From Pseudomonas sp. NFR16 (GTDB taxonomy: Bacteria > Pseudomonadota > Gammaproteobacteria > Pseudomonadales > Pseudomonadaceae): a stretch of DNA of 64,000 bases. Shown one piece after another: positions 18,001 through 26,606 of the stretch. The notes beneath the pieces are model-generated. The model did not search any database, had not been told where the DNA came from, and saw nothing but the letters and a program-made list of their open reading frames with translations. The position numbers and the translations under genes were made by a program. Location: contig NZ_FNYJ01000001.1 in the NCBI RefSeq assembly GCF_900108875.1, positions 1,331,333-1,395,332 on the forward strand, given 5' to 3'. The first letter of the stretch is position 1, and each line of letters begins with the position of its first letter.

Positions 18001-18710
18001 AGCTGTGCTTCCTCGGCCATCGTTGCGACATGGCGATTCAAGGCGCGGACGGCCTGGAACGCTGGCGTGCCGAACGTTTCGATCTGGTAATCGCGGACTG
18101 CAACATGCCGGTCATGAACGGCTACGACCTGACCCGGGCGATCCGCCAACTGGAACGCAGCGAGCAGCGGCCGCCGTGCACGGTGCTGGGCTTCACCGCC
18201 AATGCGCAGCCGGAGGAAAAGCAACGTTGCCGTGACGCCGGCATGGACGACTGCCTGTTCAAACCCATCAGCCTCACCGCGCTGAACGAGCGCTTGAGCA
18301 ATGTGGCGCCGCTGCCGCCTCGCGCCGAGACCGGGGATACGGCGGTCTTCGACGCATTGAGCGTTGAAACCTTGACCGGTGGCCGCCAGGAAATGACTGA
18401 CAGGTTGATCGGCCAACTGATCGAGAGCGCCCGTGAAGACCGCGCCGAACTGGCGGCACTGATCCCCGCCGCACATCGCCAGCAATTGCTGGATGTCGGC
18501 CACAAGATTCGTGGCGCCGCCCGGATCATCAACGCAACCGACGTGATCACGTGCTGTCAGGCACTGGAAGAGGCCTGCGACGCCCATGAAAACGATGATG
18601 AAGTCGGCGCCCGTCAACGCGCCCTTGACCTTGCCATGCAGGCGCTGGAGCGCGCACTCATCGCCTACAAAGCGAAAGGCACCCCACTGGAAAAAGGGAC
18701 CCAGCAATGA
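15051..18710 (+). CDS. BvgS/EvgS/RocS-like unorthodox hybrid sensor kinase
   Basis: A 1219-residue inner-membrane kinase. Domains in order: a hydrophobic N-terminal export segment (about 8-25), two periplasmic Venus-flytrap (SBP_bac_3) domains (about 55-285 and 290-525), a membrane helix around 545-565 and a PAS domain (about 580-700). A HisKA domain with MSHEIRTPMNAVIG (His725) and an ATPase domain with NLISNAIKF and GAGLGLVI follow. Next come a receiver with ILIVDDHPANR and DCNMPVMNG (Asp1016), and a C-terminal Hpt domain with GHKIRGAAR (His1151). All phosphorelay residues are present. It senses an unknown periplasmic ligand and should pass phosphate to the upstream regulator. It overlaps the next gene by ATGA. 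Confidence 0.93.
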   Translation: MPKAIKDYWIAAVLVCLCLDTQAQPAAAERYTLLSRSNPAHMDVTLDRAQWQWVRNKRELILGTSAPDYPPFDMTLTGHDYEGFTADYAGILGRVLDLPIKVLRFASRDEAMDALVNGDIDLLGSANGYEARAKEVKLSSPYAVDQPVLVTRAGEVRPLNGDLNGLRLSMVYHYLPPDEIGALYPKARLQTFPSFQSAINAVAFNQADVFLGDTISTHYVINKGYLNNVQMANFGKHEANGFSFAVQASNTMLLDIVNLVLKGIPVEERISISKRWGAGSDLMLTDQKLQLSQREERWIAQHPTVRVVFNEAYAPLTFFDANGNFSGVTADLLELIRLRTGLNFKVTHAQSMSDMANQLSQGQADLIGAMIPSDERENRFNFSRPYMDNVFVLVTRKEPSAPSNLEQLDGKRVALALSSPILPYLARSYPGIYPVEVDNPAQALDMLAHGRAEGAVTSLFSASYFLSSRALSDTLQMRVTVGQEPARIAMATSRNATELSSIIDKALSSIAPEDLAAINNRWRTYSPPGSGAWHDYQLLIYQIIVGASLLLLGSLAWNAWMRRQIKQRERAERALSDQFEFMSALVNGTPHPIYVRDRDGLLKICNDSYLAAFAAKRDEVIGKSILDGVLSNTEEALGYVEDYKRVMSENEPLILDRSLHIHGKHLTIYHWILPFRDSLGKVQGIIGGWIDISERRQLIEQLQTAKDLADDANRAKSTFLATMSHEIRTPMNAVIGMLELALKRADTGHLDRPAIEVAYSSAKDLLELIGDILDIARIESGRLSLSPERANLRQLVESVIRVFDGLARQKSLTLVLDLDARTNTDVLIDPLRFKQILSNLISNAIKFTEQGQIRISLQTADSRTEQQMRLQVVIHDSGIGITEEDQQRLFEPFAQVDHSAQLARTGAGLGLVICRSLCEMMGGALTLSSQPGDGTRVEMTLDLTTLEPLAAQALSRDSTPGTSRQLNILIVDDHPANRLLLFEQLCFLGHRCDMAIQGADGLERWRAERFDLVIADCNMPVMNGYDLTRAIRQLERSEQRPPCTVLGFTANAQPEEKQRCRDAGMDDCLFKPISLTALNERLSNVAPLPPRAETGDTAVFDALSVETLTGGRQEMTDRLIGQLIESAREDRAELAALIPAAHRQQLLDVGHKIRGAARIINATDVITCCQALEEACDAHENDDEVGARQRALDLAMQALERALIAYKAKGTPLEKGTQQ

Positions 18711-19195
18711 TCTTGATGCCCATGACCGAGAGCGACTTCGAAGCGTTTCTCTCACACTCGATTGCAGGCTATGCGCAGGACATGCAACGCACGTATCACG
18801 TGCCCGCGTCCTGTGCGCTCGACAGCGCAACGCAGGCATTCAACGCCCTGCTCCCCGACGGCCTGCAGACGGAGGATCACCACCTGTTCCGGCTGGAGAC
18901 GCTGACGGGACAGCACGTCGGAACGGCCTGGTTCGGCGTGCAGATCGATGCACCGCTGCCGGCAAAGCTGTTCATCTACGATCTGGAAATCCACCAGGCC
19001 TTTCAGCGCCAGGGCTTTGCAAGTCAGGCATTACAGGCCATCGAGCGTTGGGCAGAGCAACGTGATATCCGGCGTCTGGAACTCAATGTGTTCGCCCACA
19101 ACGAAGCGGCGCAGGGCCTGTATCGGCGTGCGGGACTGCAAGTCAGTGAAATGACGATGGGAAAGGATTTGCAGGGGGTGGCGAGCGCCGAATGA
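18707..19195 (+). CDS. GNAT-family N-acetyltransferase
   Basis: A 162-residue acetyltransferase. The acetyl-CoA-binding motif A is in LEIHQAFQRQGFASQALQAI, and LELNVFAHNEAAQGLYRRAG is the standard motif B with its asparagine and tyrosine. It overlaps the sensor kinase gene by four bases and so is translationally coupled to it. It could be a co-regulated resistance or metabolite-modifying enzyme, or just a downstream passenger. Substrate unknown. Confidence 0.88.
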   Translation: MILMPMTESDFEAFLSHSIAGYAQDMQRTYHVPASCALDSATQAFNALLPDGLQTEDHHLFRLETLTGQHVGTAWFGVQIDAPLPAKLFIYDLEIHQAFQRQGFASQALQAIERWAEQRDIRRLELNVFAHNEAAQGLYRRAGLQVSEMTMGKDLQGVASAE

Positions 19196-19230
19196 AGAAC
19201 ATTCAAACGCCGGGCATTCAGGCCCGACGA

Positions 19231-19257
19231 CGGGAGCAGGCCCATGGCCTGCTCCCG
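19231..19257. terminator. Perfect hairpin between convergent genes
   Basis: CGGGAGCAGGC pairs with GCCTGCTCCCG across a five-base loop, between the GNAT gene and yggL. There is no T-run, so termination would be weak; it may be a degenerate REP-like element. Confidence 0.45.
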
Positions 19258-19264
19258 CGATGCA

Positions 19265-19609
19265 TCAGGCTGCCGGATTGATCGGCTTTTCCGGATACCA
19301 GGCGTCCAGCAACGGGCTGACTTCAACCTTGGTCAGTTCGCTGCGGGCTTTCAGCCAGCTTTCAACGGTGGCGCGCTGCTCTTCGGTGACCGAGCCACGC
19401 TCAGCCAGGCAAACCAGACCGTAGTCATCGCCGCCTACGTAATCCAGACCGTTGGCATCCATCGCTTCTTCCAGGAAGGCGTCGAGGAATGCGTCAATCG
19501 CCGCGTCGTCCAGGTCTTCCTTGAACTCCAGGTTCAGTTCAAAGCCCAGCTCCTGGAATTCATCCACGCAGAGTTTTTTGCGCAGACGGCGGGAACGGTT
19601 AGTCGCCAT
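19265..19609 (-). CDS. yggL: YggL-family (DUF469) ribosome-associated protein
   Basis: A 114-residue acidic protein with a short basic start, MATNRSRRLRKKLCVDEFQE, and the family's GFELNLEF and LEEAMDANGLDYVGGGDD-like central region (here YVGGDDYGLVC). YggL binds the 50S ribosomal subunit in E. coli. The start at 19609 follows GAGGA; the in-frame ATG at 19624 is less likely. It stands alone, divergent from dacB. Confidence 0.9.
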   Translation of the reverse strand: MATNRSRRLRKKLCVDEFQELGFELNLEFKEDLDDAAIDAFLDAFLEEAMDANGLDYVGGDDYGLVCLAERGSVTEEQRATVESWLKARSELTKVEVSPLLDAWYPEKPINPAA

Positions 19610-19929
19610 GGAAACAATCCTCAAAAGTAAATATCGGGCGGCACTTTACCAGCTTGGCCCGACAAAAGCCCGAAACCGCATCGCGGGCCGGACGACATGA
19701 CGCAGAAAATCGCGTTTTAACGTGACAATCGGCTGACAACTGCAAAAAATAGCGGCGTTTGACGGTTGTACCCCGGCGCAAGTCACCAAAGCTTGGGGCA
19801 TAATGCCGCTTTATCGAGGCGCACTGTGGCAGCCTGCCGGCGACGCGGTTTTTTTCAGCCTCCGTTTTTTTGTTGCGAGGGAATCCATCCCCTCTTCGTC
19901 TCCCTCTTTTCTGCAGTAGGGTTTACTGA
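19610..19929. other. 320-bp divergent promoter region (yggL / dacB)
   Basis: Non-coding on both strands. It contains a -10-like CATAAT near 19799 on the dacB side and T-rich runs in the last 100 bases before dacB. No structured RNA or gene is evident. Confidence 0.4.
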
Positions 19930-21396
19930 ATGATCAAGTCTTTGCGTCCGCTCTTCCTTGCCACCCTGCTCCTGCCGATTTCACTGTCCGTTTCTGCCGC
20001 CCCTATCAACACCGCGCTGCCGCCCAAGGTTCAGGAAGCCCTGAAGGCGAGCAAGCTGCAGAACGATGCGCTGTCGCTGGTCATGCTGCCGGTCAGCGGC
20101 CCGGGCACACCCACCGTTTTCAACGCTGACGTGTCGGTCAATCCAGCCTCGACGATGAAGCTGGTCACCACCTATGCCGCGCTGGAAATGCTCGGCCCCA
20201 CCCATCAGTGGAAAACCGAGTTCTATACCGATGGCACGCTGAGCAACGGCGTCCTGCGCGGCAACCTGTATCTGAAAGGCGGCGGCGATCCGAAACTGAA
20301 CATGGAAAAGCTGTGGCTGCTGATGCGCGACCTGCGCGCCAACGGCGTTCAGCAAGTGACAGGCGATCTGGTGCTGGACCGCAGCCATTTCGTGCAGCCG
20401 CAGTTGCCGGTCTTCGATGACGATGGCAATGACAAGAACAAGCCGTTTCTGGTGCGCCCGGATTCGTTGATGGTCAACCTCAAGGCCCTGCGCTTCGTCA
20501 CCCGCAACGACGGCGGCAGGATTCTGGTGTCGGTGGAGCCGCCGATTGCCGCGATTCACATCAATAATCAGGTCAAAGCGCTGTCATCGAACAAGTGCAC
20601 GGGCGATGTCCTCTATAACCCGGTGCCGGAAGCCGATGGCGGGATTACCGTAACCGTCTCCGGCCAGCTCGGCGACGGTTGCAACTCGCAGACGTATCTG
20701 TCGCTGCTCGATCATCCGACCTACACCGCTGGCGCAGTGCGGGCCATCTGGCAGGAGCTGGGCGGCACCATTCTGGGCAAGGACCGGCTTGATGTGGTGC
20801 CCGGCAGCGCGAAGCTGCTGGCCAAGGCTTACTCGCCGGATCTGGCGGAAATCATCCGCGACATCAACAAATTCAGTAACAACACCATGGCGCAGCAACT
20901 GTTCCTGAGCCTGGGCTCGGAGTTCCGCAACGAAGCGGACGGTGATGACGCCAAGGCCGCGCAGCGCGTCGTGCGTCAGTGGCTGGCGAAGAAAGGCATC
21001 ATTGCAACGCACCTGGTCATGGAGAACGGCTCGGGCCTTTCCCGTGCCGAACGCGTCAGCGCCCGGGAGATGGCACAGATGCTTCAGGCCGCCTGGAACA
21101 GCCCCTATCAGGCCGAGTTCATGAGCTCGCTGCCCTTGGCCGGCATGGACGGCACCATGCGCAAACGCCTGAAACGCACCGCGTTGCGTGGCGAAGCACA
21201 CATCAAGACCGGCACACTGAACACCGTACGCGCGATTGCCGGTTTCAGCCGGGACAGCAACGGCAGCACCTGGGTCGTCGTCGCGATCCTCAACGATCCA
21301 CGTCCGTGGGGCGCCTCATCGGTACTCGATGAAGTGCTGGTGAGCATGTTCAACCAGCCAAAACTGGCGAACACCACCATTTCCCTGCAACAGTAA
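19930..21396 (+). CDS. dacB: D-alanyl-D-alanine carboxypeptidase/endopeptidase PBP4 (DacB)
   Basis: A 488-residue periplasmic class-C penicillin-binding protein with an N-terminal signal peptide ending near VSAAP. The three active-site motifs are present: SxxK as PASTMKLV (Ser74, Lys77), SxN as KFSNNTMAQQL, and KTG as HIKTGTLNT. The large insert between motifs 1 and 2 is the PBP4 hallmark. It trims the D-Ala terminus of peptidoglycan stem peptides and cleaves cross-links. In Pseudomonas, loss of dacB is known to derepress the chromosomal AmpC beta-lactamase. Confidence 0.95.
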   Translation: MIKSLRPLFLATLLLPISLSVSAAPINTALPPKVQEALKASKLQNDALSLVMLPVSGPGTPTVFNADVSVNPASTMKLVTTYAALEMLGPTHQWKTEFYTDGTLSNGVLRGNLYLKGGGDPKLNMEKLWLLMRDLRANGVQQVTGDLVLDRSHFVQPQLPVFDDDGNDKNKPFLVRPDSLMVNLKALRFVTRNDGGRILVSVEPPIAAIHINNQVKALSSNKCTGDVLYNPVPEADGGITVTVSGQLGDGCNSQTYLSLLDHPTYTAGAVRAIWQELGGTILGKDRLDVVPGSAKLLAKAYSPDLAEIIRDINKFSNNTMAQQLFLSLGSEFRNEADGDDAKAAQRVVRQWLAKKGIIATHLVMENGSGLSRAERVSAREMAQMLQAAWNSPYQAEFMSSLPLAGMDGTMRKRLKRTALRGEAHIKTGTLNTVRAIAGFSRDSNGSTWVVVAILNDPRPWGASSVLDEVLVSMFNQPKLANTTISLQQ

Positions 21397-21446
21397 CCCG
21401 TTCCGATCCTGCGCGCCGCGGTCACCCGCCGCGCGCAGCCCTCGCT

Positions 21447-22241
21447 TCACCAGCTCTCGCCCAACCCCAGCAACCCCAGAATCTGCTTGCGCAAATCGAC
21501 CAGATACGGGTCATCGCGGTGCCGCGGATAAGGCCGTTCGATGGTCAGCTGGGCCTTGATTTTCGCTGGCCGGTCGCTGAACACGATGACCCGATTGGCC
21601 AGCAGCAAGGCCTCTTCAACGTCATGGGTCACCAGCAGCGCGGTATACCCCTGACGCTGCCAGAGATCGATCAGCTCCTGCTGCATGGCGATTCGCGTGA
21701 GGGAATCCAGCTTGCCCAAGGGCTCGTCGAGAATCAGCAGTCTCGGCTCGTTGACCAAGGCCCGGGCGAGCGCCACGCGTTGCGCCATGCCGCCAGACAA
21801 CTGACGTGGATAAGCCCGGGCAAACTGGCTCAGACCCACTTTGGCCAGTGCCTCGTCGACCTTGCCCTTGGTGGTTTTCAGCAAGCCCTGTGCTTCGAGC
21901 CCCAGGGCGACGTTGTCCCAGACCCTGCGCCACGGGTACAGCGTAGGGTCCTGAAACACCACGACCCGACTCGGGTCCGGCCCGGTGATGTCTGCCCCGT
22001 CGGCGGCCAGGGTTCCGCTGTCCGCGGATTCCAGCCCCGCCACCAATCGCAGCAACGTCGACTTGCCGCACCCGGAAGGCCCCAGCAGCGCGACGAATTC
22101 GCCCGGCTCGACGTTCAGCGAGACACGCTCTAGCACCGGTAACGTGTGCCCTTCGAGGGAAAACCCGTGGCTGAGGTTATCGATGCGCAGCGACAAACCC
22201 GGGCTGCCCCCAGCGTTCAATGCGCGTGCCGTACTCACCAT
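21447..22241 (-). CDS. ABC transporter ATP-binding protein, NitT/TauT family
   Basis: A 264-residue ABC ATPase with Walker A in LLGPSGCGKSTLLRLVAG, the signature LSGGMAQRVALARALV, and Walker B LLILDEPLGKLD. The Q-loop region VVFQDPTLYPWR is typical of the nitrate/sulfonate/taurine importers. It overlaps the permease gene by seven bases and completes a three-gene importer (binding protein, permease, ATPase, all minus strand). Substrate unknown. Confidence 0.93.
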   Translation of the reverse strand: MVSTARALNAGGSPGLSLRIDNLSHGFSLEGHTLPVLERVSLNVEPGEFVALLGPSGCGKSTLLRLVAGLESADSGTLAADGADITGPDPSRVVVFQDPTLYPWRRVWDNVALGLEAQGLLKTTKGKVDEALAKVGLSQFARAYPRQLSGGMAQRVALARALVNEPRLLILDEPLGKLDSLTRIAMQQELIDLWQRQGYTALLVTHDVEEALLLANRVIVFSDRPAKIKAQLTIERPYPRHRDDPYLVDLRKQILGLLGLGESW

Positions 22242-23233
22242 TTCATTGCTCCTTGCTGCCAGGCCAATAGCCGGTCACGCACCAGAAACAGCGCTGAAAT
22301 CAGCCCCGAACAGGCCAGCGCCATGATCAACAACGCGGCGTACATGTTGGCGTACGCCGCCCAACCCTGCGCCCACTGCAAATACCAGCCGATGCCGGAT
22401 TTCACGCCCATCATTTCCGCGACCACCAAAGTCGAGAACGATGCGCCCAGGCCCATGAACAATCCGACGAAAACGTGCGGCAAGGCAGCGGGAATGGCGA
22501 CCTTGAAAATCAGAAAACGCTGACTGGCGCCCAACGTACGGGCCACATCGTAGTAAGCCTTGTCGACGCTGGACACACCGGACCACGTCAGGACGGTGAC
22601 CGGAAACCAGGTCGCCAGGGCAATGAGAAACACGCTCGCGCTCCAGCTGCTGGGAAACAGGAAAAAGCACAGTGGCAGCAGCGCCGTTGACGGCACCGGT
22701 CCCAGAATTCGCAGCACCGGGTGAAGCCAGTAGCCGATGCTGCGCGACCAGCCGATGGCGACTCCGGCGATAAAGCCGGTGATTGCGCCCAGCGCCACGC
22801 CGCTGCCCAACAGGATGGCCGAGTGAAACAGGCTGTCGGCCAGTCGCGGCCAGTCTTCGACGTAGACGTCGAGCAATGCCTGGGGCGGCGCGAAGAATGG
22901 CACGGGCAACCAGGCGAGCTTGGCCGTGAGCAGCTCCCAGAGGCTCAGCACCACGGGCAAGGCGATCAGCCACGGCCCAAGGTGCCGGGTTCGCGCCGAC
23001 AGCCGTTGCGACCAGCGTGCGACGATGACCGCGAGCACGATCAGACCGGTCATCGCCAGACACACATTCGCCAGGCCCTGCGTCATCGGCCAGGTGCGCG
23101 TGGCGTTCGGCAGGTAAACGATCAGCAGCGCGGCGGCCAGCCAGAACGCGGCGGCAACGAGCCCCTGCAGCCAGAGCCCGGACGTCGGGGATTCAGCCCG
23201 CGCCCGGACCGCGGACACTTCAACTGAAGACAT
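22235..23233 (-). CDS. ABC transporter permease, NitT/TauT (SsuC-like) family
   Basis: A 332-residue inner-membrane permease. Membrane helices in the first third precede the BPD_transp_1 domain, which holds the cytoplasmic EAA-like loop (DVARTLGASQRFLIFKVAIP). It is longer at the N-terminus than SsuC or TauC, with about two extra helices. It overlaps the binding-protein gene by 14 bases and the ATPase gene by seven, so the three subunits are translationally coupled. Confidence 0.92.
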   Translation of the reverse strand: MSSVEVSAVRARAESPTSGLWLQGLVAAAFWLAAALLIVYLPNATRTWPMTQGLANVCLAMTGLIVLAVIVARWSQRLSARTRHLGPWLIALPVVLSLWELLTAKLAWLPVPFFAPPQALLDVYVEDWPRLADSLFHSAILLGSGVALGAITGFIAGVAIGWSRSIGYWLHPVLRILGPVPSTALLPLCFFLFPSSWSASVFLIALATWFPVTVLTWSGVSSVDKAYYDVARTLGASQRFLIFKVAIPAALPHVFVGLFMGLGASFSTLVVAEMMGVKSGIGWYLQWAQGWAAYANMYAALLIMALACSGLISALFLVRDRLLAWQQGAMKW

Positions 23234-24302
23234 CGGCAGTGATCTCCCCGGCGAAGGTATTGGCGTCGGTGCTCTGGCGAATCACCTCGACCGTCTTGAG
23301 GTCACGCACGTAGGTGGCGATCTCGGCGGTCAGCGCGGCGCCGACGGCGTGATGGCCGTGGGTGTGATCGTGAAGAATGGCGACCACTTCCTCGGTCGTG
23401 GTATTGAGCGCGTAGGCCTGGAAACCTTTGGCCACTTCCTCCGGGTGCTTCACCGAGTAATCGTGGGCTTCGAGGATCGCCTGGGTCAGCGCCGCCACCA
23501 CGCGCTTGTCGTCGCGCGCCAGTTTGCCGGTCACGCCCACCACGCAGCAGCTCAGGTTGGCGTACTCCTCCACCAGATTCGTCGACAACTCGCGGGCCTT
23601 GCCGGCCTTGATCAAGCGATACATGAACGGGTCGCTGCCGCTGACTGCCTGAACCTCGCCACGCTCCAGCGCCGTGCCGAGCAAATCGGCCGGATAGAGC
23701 CGCCATTCGACATCGCGGGTCGGGTCGACGCCTTGCTTCTTCAGCAAAATGGAAAAGAAATTGCGGTCAGGGCTGGCCATGTCCGTGACACCAATGGCCT
23801 TGCCTTTGAGGTCTTCAAGCCTGCTCACGCCGCCATTCGCGGCGCTCAACAGACGAAGGCAGCCGCCATGAGTGCCGGCCGTCAGCTTGACGTCGAAGCC
23901 TTGTTCGAGGGCCTTGAGCCAGCGCAGCGCCATGCCGATTCCCGCATCCGCCTTGCCAGTGGCAATCGCCTCGAGCAGCACCTCGGTGGAGTTGCCGAAA
24001 TTGACCAGTTCGACATCCAGATTGTGCTTCTTGAAAAATCCCTGACCGTGGGCGATGACCACCGGCGCCAGACACACCGCATTGAGGTTGATCGCCAGCT
24101 TCAACGCACGCGGCTGATCGAGCCGGATGAATTCGCCAGTGCCGGCCGGCTCCGCCGACGCCTCTGCGCCATGCGCTGCATGATCGGCATGCTCGTCGAT
24201 GGCCCAGACGCTGCGCGGCAGCGACAGCAGAAACGGTGATGCCAGTGCGGCGCTTGCCAGCCCCAGCACACGACGACGGCTCAGATGATCGAAAACGGCC
24301 AT
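23220..24302 (-). CDS. Tat-exported NrtA/SsuA-like substrate-binding protein with His-rich segments
   Basis: A 360-residue periplasmic binding protein. The N-terminus carries a twin-arginine export motif (SRRRVLGLASAAL), which means folded export, perhaps with a bound cofactor or metal. The core matches NitT/TauT binding proteins (CLAPVVIAHGQGFFKKHNLD, GKADAGIGMALRW). Two His-rich stretches are unusual: DEHADHAAHGAE just after the signal and LHDHTHGHHAVG near the C-terminus. It heads the importer operon. Nitrate, sulfonate, an organosulfur compound or a metal complex are all possible substrates; the histidines favour a metal link only as a guess. Confidence 0.88.
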   Translation of the reverse strand: MAVFDHLSRRRVLGLASAALASPFLLSLPRSVWAIDEHADHAAHGAEASAEPAGTGEFIRLDQPRALKLAINLNAVCLAPVVIAHGQGFFKKHNLDVELVNFGNSTEVLLEAIATGKADAGIGMALRWLKALEQGFDVKLTAGTHGGCLRLLSAANGGVSRLEDLKGKAIGVTDMASPDRNFFSILLKKQGVDPTRDVEWRLYPADLLGTALERGEVQAVSGSDPFMYRLIKAGKARELSTNLVEEYANLSCCVVGVTGKLARDDKRVVAALTQAILEAHDYSVKHPEEVAKGFQAYALNTTTEEVVAILHDHTHGHHAVGAALTAEIATYVRDLKTVEVIRQSTDANTFAGEITADVFS

Positions 24303-24594
24303 GGGTGTTCCCTAACCAGATGAATGAAATGGACGCGTCAATCTGGAAGGTTCTAATAACCATTTCTTAGGTTCCAGCGACTGCTTAAAACCTTAGCACT
24401 CACCATTTAATTACTTAAATTCATTTTAATTCTATATGACTATGCAAACAGTCTATGTAACGCGGCAGTGCGCGCGGCATGATGCGTAGTGTGACCCATC
24501 GGGTTAGGAGGTTTCTGACAGCGATGTCATCCAGCCCATGCCCCGGTGCGGCTAAGCTGATGAATCAGAACGACCACTCGGGAATGCGAGATCC

Positions 24595-25227
24595 ATGAAA
24601 ACCCAGACTGGCAAACGAATGCGCGACACCCTGCTGATTCCAGGCCTGCTGGCGGCTGCACTGTTCGCCTCGGGCGTGTCCTGGGCGGACGATGCCAAAC
24701 CTGCGCGTGTGCGCGGCGCGATCACGGCGATTGAAGGCGACCATTTGAAGGTCCACAGCAACCGTGGCGAAGATGTTCAGGTCAATCTTACCCCGGACAC
24801 CCAAGTGCGCGGCGTGACGCTGGCTCAGGTGTCGGACATCAAACCTGGCAGTTACATCGGCTCGGCCGCCGTGCCAATGCCGGACGGCACGTTGAAAGCG
24901 CTGGAGGTGCATGTCTTTCCCCCGCAAATGGCCGGCACCGGCGACGGCCATCGGGCGTTCGACCTTGCCAAGGACAGCACCATGACCAATGGCTCGGTGG
25001 GGGATCTGGTCACCAGCGAAGGCCGCACCATCACGGTCAACTACAAAGGTGGCCAGAAGAAGATTCTGATTCCGGATGACGTCCCGATCGTCAACCTCGT
25101 GCCGGGTGATCGCAGCCTGCTAAAGCCTGGCGTGAAGATCGTGCTGCAAGCACAGAAAGGTGCAGACGACACCCTCACCGCGCTGTCGATTTCTGCCGGG
25201 GAAAATGGCGTGACGCCGCCAATGTAG
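24595..25227 (+). CDS. Secreted DUF5666-like beta-barrel protein, function unknown
   Basis: A 210-residue exported protein with a signal peptide ending near SGVSWADD. The mature part holds repeated OB-like or barrel strands such as VRGAITAIEGDHLKVHSNRGE, as in DUF5666 proteins, often labelled metal-ABC-transporter-related in error. I start at 24595; an ATG at 24619 is in frame. The gene lies alone, divergent from the importer operon across a 292-bp AT-rich gap that holds both promoters and no further gene I can see. Confidence 0.7.
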   Translation: MKTQTGKRMRDTLLIPGLLAAALFASGVSWADDAKPARVRGAITAIEGDHLKVHSNRGEDVQVNLTPDTQVRGVTLAQVSDIKPGSYIGSAAVPMPDGTLKALEVHVFPPQMAGTGDGHRAFDLAKDSTMTNGSVGDLVTSEGRTITVNYKGGQKKILIPDDVPIVNLVPGDRSLLKPGVKIVLQAQKGADDTLTALSISAGENGVTPPM

Positions 25228-25319
25228 GATCTGAAACCGTTCCGCGTGGTGTGTCAGTGATGCACCGTGCGGAGGCGCCTTTGCAGGGCGCCTTCTCACG
25301 GTCAGTCAACTGAGGCTGA

Positions 25320-25664
25320 TCACAGACAGGTTGCCAGCACCGCGCCGCGCTGGTCGACCACTTTGGCACCCGGTTTGGCGTAGAAATTGATGGTGGTCGA
25401 GCCGCCCTTCCCCAGCACGTCGGCGAAATACTCGCCTTCGGTGGTGTAAACGGCGAACTCGCCCGGCTGGCCTGTTTCCATGAACACGTCGGCGACATCC
25501 CCGAACAGCTGCACATTGGCCCAGGTGACCTTGATGCATTCAGCCACCGCCGCGGCCGGTTTCTGGCTCGCGTACACATGCGCAGGTCCCGCAGACCGCG
25601 TTTGATTCAAGCTCATGCAGCCGGCCAGCATCACCAGCGCCACAGCGCCCGCCCAATGTTTCAT
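25320..25664 (-). CDS. Small lipoprotein, function unknown
   Basis: A 114-residue protein with a signal peptide and lipobox LAGC (Cys at about 16). The mature part has a compact alternating pattern (VQLFGDVADVFMETGQPGEF, VLGKGGSTTINFYAKPGAKV) that suggests a small beta fold. I do not recognise the family. It forms no clear operon; the next gene upstream on the same strand starts 139 bp away. Confidence 0.75.
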   Translation of the reverse strand: MKHWAGAVALVMLAGCMSLNQTRSAGPAHVYASQKPAAAVAECIKVTWANVQLFGDVADVFMETGQPGEFAVYTTEGEYFADVLGKGGSTTINFYAKPGAKVVDQRGAVLATCL

Positions 25665-25802
25665 GACATTCCTTATCGCTGAAAAAACCGCGATCTTAGC
25701 AGCAAGCCCGAGTATTCCCTACCGCCACGGATCAACATGACGAGGCTCGACGCGTGGCTGCGTGATGCTTGTCGTGCAGCCACCGGGCGGGCCGATGCAG
25801 GG

Positions 25803-26357
25803 TCAGTCGTCCAGCCCGGCGGGCGGAGCGGCGGGCGCGTTTTTGCCGGCCTTGCCTGGCTTGCCAGCCGGCGCTGCCGCCTTGGGTTCGGCCACCGGCG
25901 CACTTGGCGCGGCAGCCGCTTCTTTTTCAGCCATTGGCATCTGGTCGATGGTGCTGAAAATTTCCTTGGGATCGATCGAGCCTTTGTGGTCGATCTTCGT
26001 TTCGCCGTCCTTGCCGACGAGAATCACCTGCGCCTGATCGCCCGGCCGCGCACCCAGCTTCAGATCACGGATCAGCGCCATGGTCGCCTGCGCATCCATG
26101 TCCTTGCCGTTGCGCTGGCCGATCATGTTCACGACCGTATAGAGAACCATGTTGCGCTTGGCGAAGGCTTCTTTGTTGGCAGGTTCATCGAGGCTTTTCT
26201 TGAGGCTCACCAGCGTCGGGTCGACCGAGCTGGAAGCAATGATGATCAACGGACGAGACTTGCCACGCTCCTGAGTCAATGGGGTATCGCCGTCAGCGGC
26301 AAACAAAGGGCCTGCAACGGCGAACAGAATGGCAAGGGTCAGCGACCGACTAAACAT
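25803..26357 (-). CDS. DUF4174-family periplasmic protein with Ala/Pro/Lys-rich tail
   Basis: A 184-residue exported protein: signal peptide (to about LFAADGD), a thioredoxin-like DUF4174 core (RPLIIIASSSVDPTLVSLKKS, QVILVGKDGETKIDHKG), then a low-complexity tail rich in Ala, Pro and Lys (about 145-184). The true start is the ATG at 26357, preceded by the near-perfect AAGGAGGTG; the frame is open further upstream to 26483. Proteins of this type are often found in oxidative-stress contexts, but the role is unknown. Confidence 0.82.
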   Translation of the reverse strand: MFSRSLTLAILFAVAGPLFAADGDTPLTQERGKSRPLIIIASSSVDPTLVSLKKSLDEPANKEAFAKRNMVLYTVVNMIGQRNGKDMDAQATMALIRDLKLGARPGDQAQVILVGKDGETKIDHKGSIDPKEIFSTIDQMPMAEKEAAAAPSAPVAEPKAAAPAGKPGKAGKNAPAAPPAGLDD

Positions 26358-26544
26358 ACACACCTCCTTTCGATTTCCATGCACTGATGATCGCGCATCG
26401 TGGCAAAAGGTCCAGCCGATAGCTTGAAAAATCAGGATTTTTTTCACCGAAAGCCAGGTTTCGTCAGCGAGACGCGCAGCCATGACCCGGGAACCTGGAG
26501 AATAATGAAGGACGCGCCGACCCGTTCAAGGCGGGAAACGGGCA

Positions 26545-26578
26545 CAAAAAAAGGGTGACCCTCTCGGATCACCCTTTT
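26545..26578 (-). terminator. Terminator of the first tRNA-Val gene
   Basis: On the minus strand, AAGGGTGATCC pairs with GGGTCACCCTT and is followed by seven T residues, directly after the tRNA. Confidence 0.9.
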
Positions 26579-26606
26579 CGCACCGCCCAGCAGAGCGGAT
26601 TTTATC

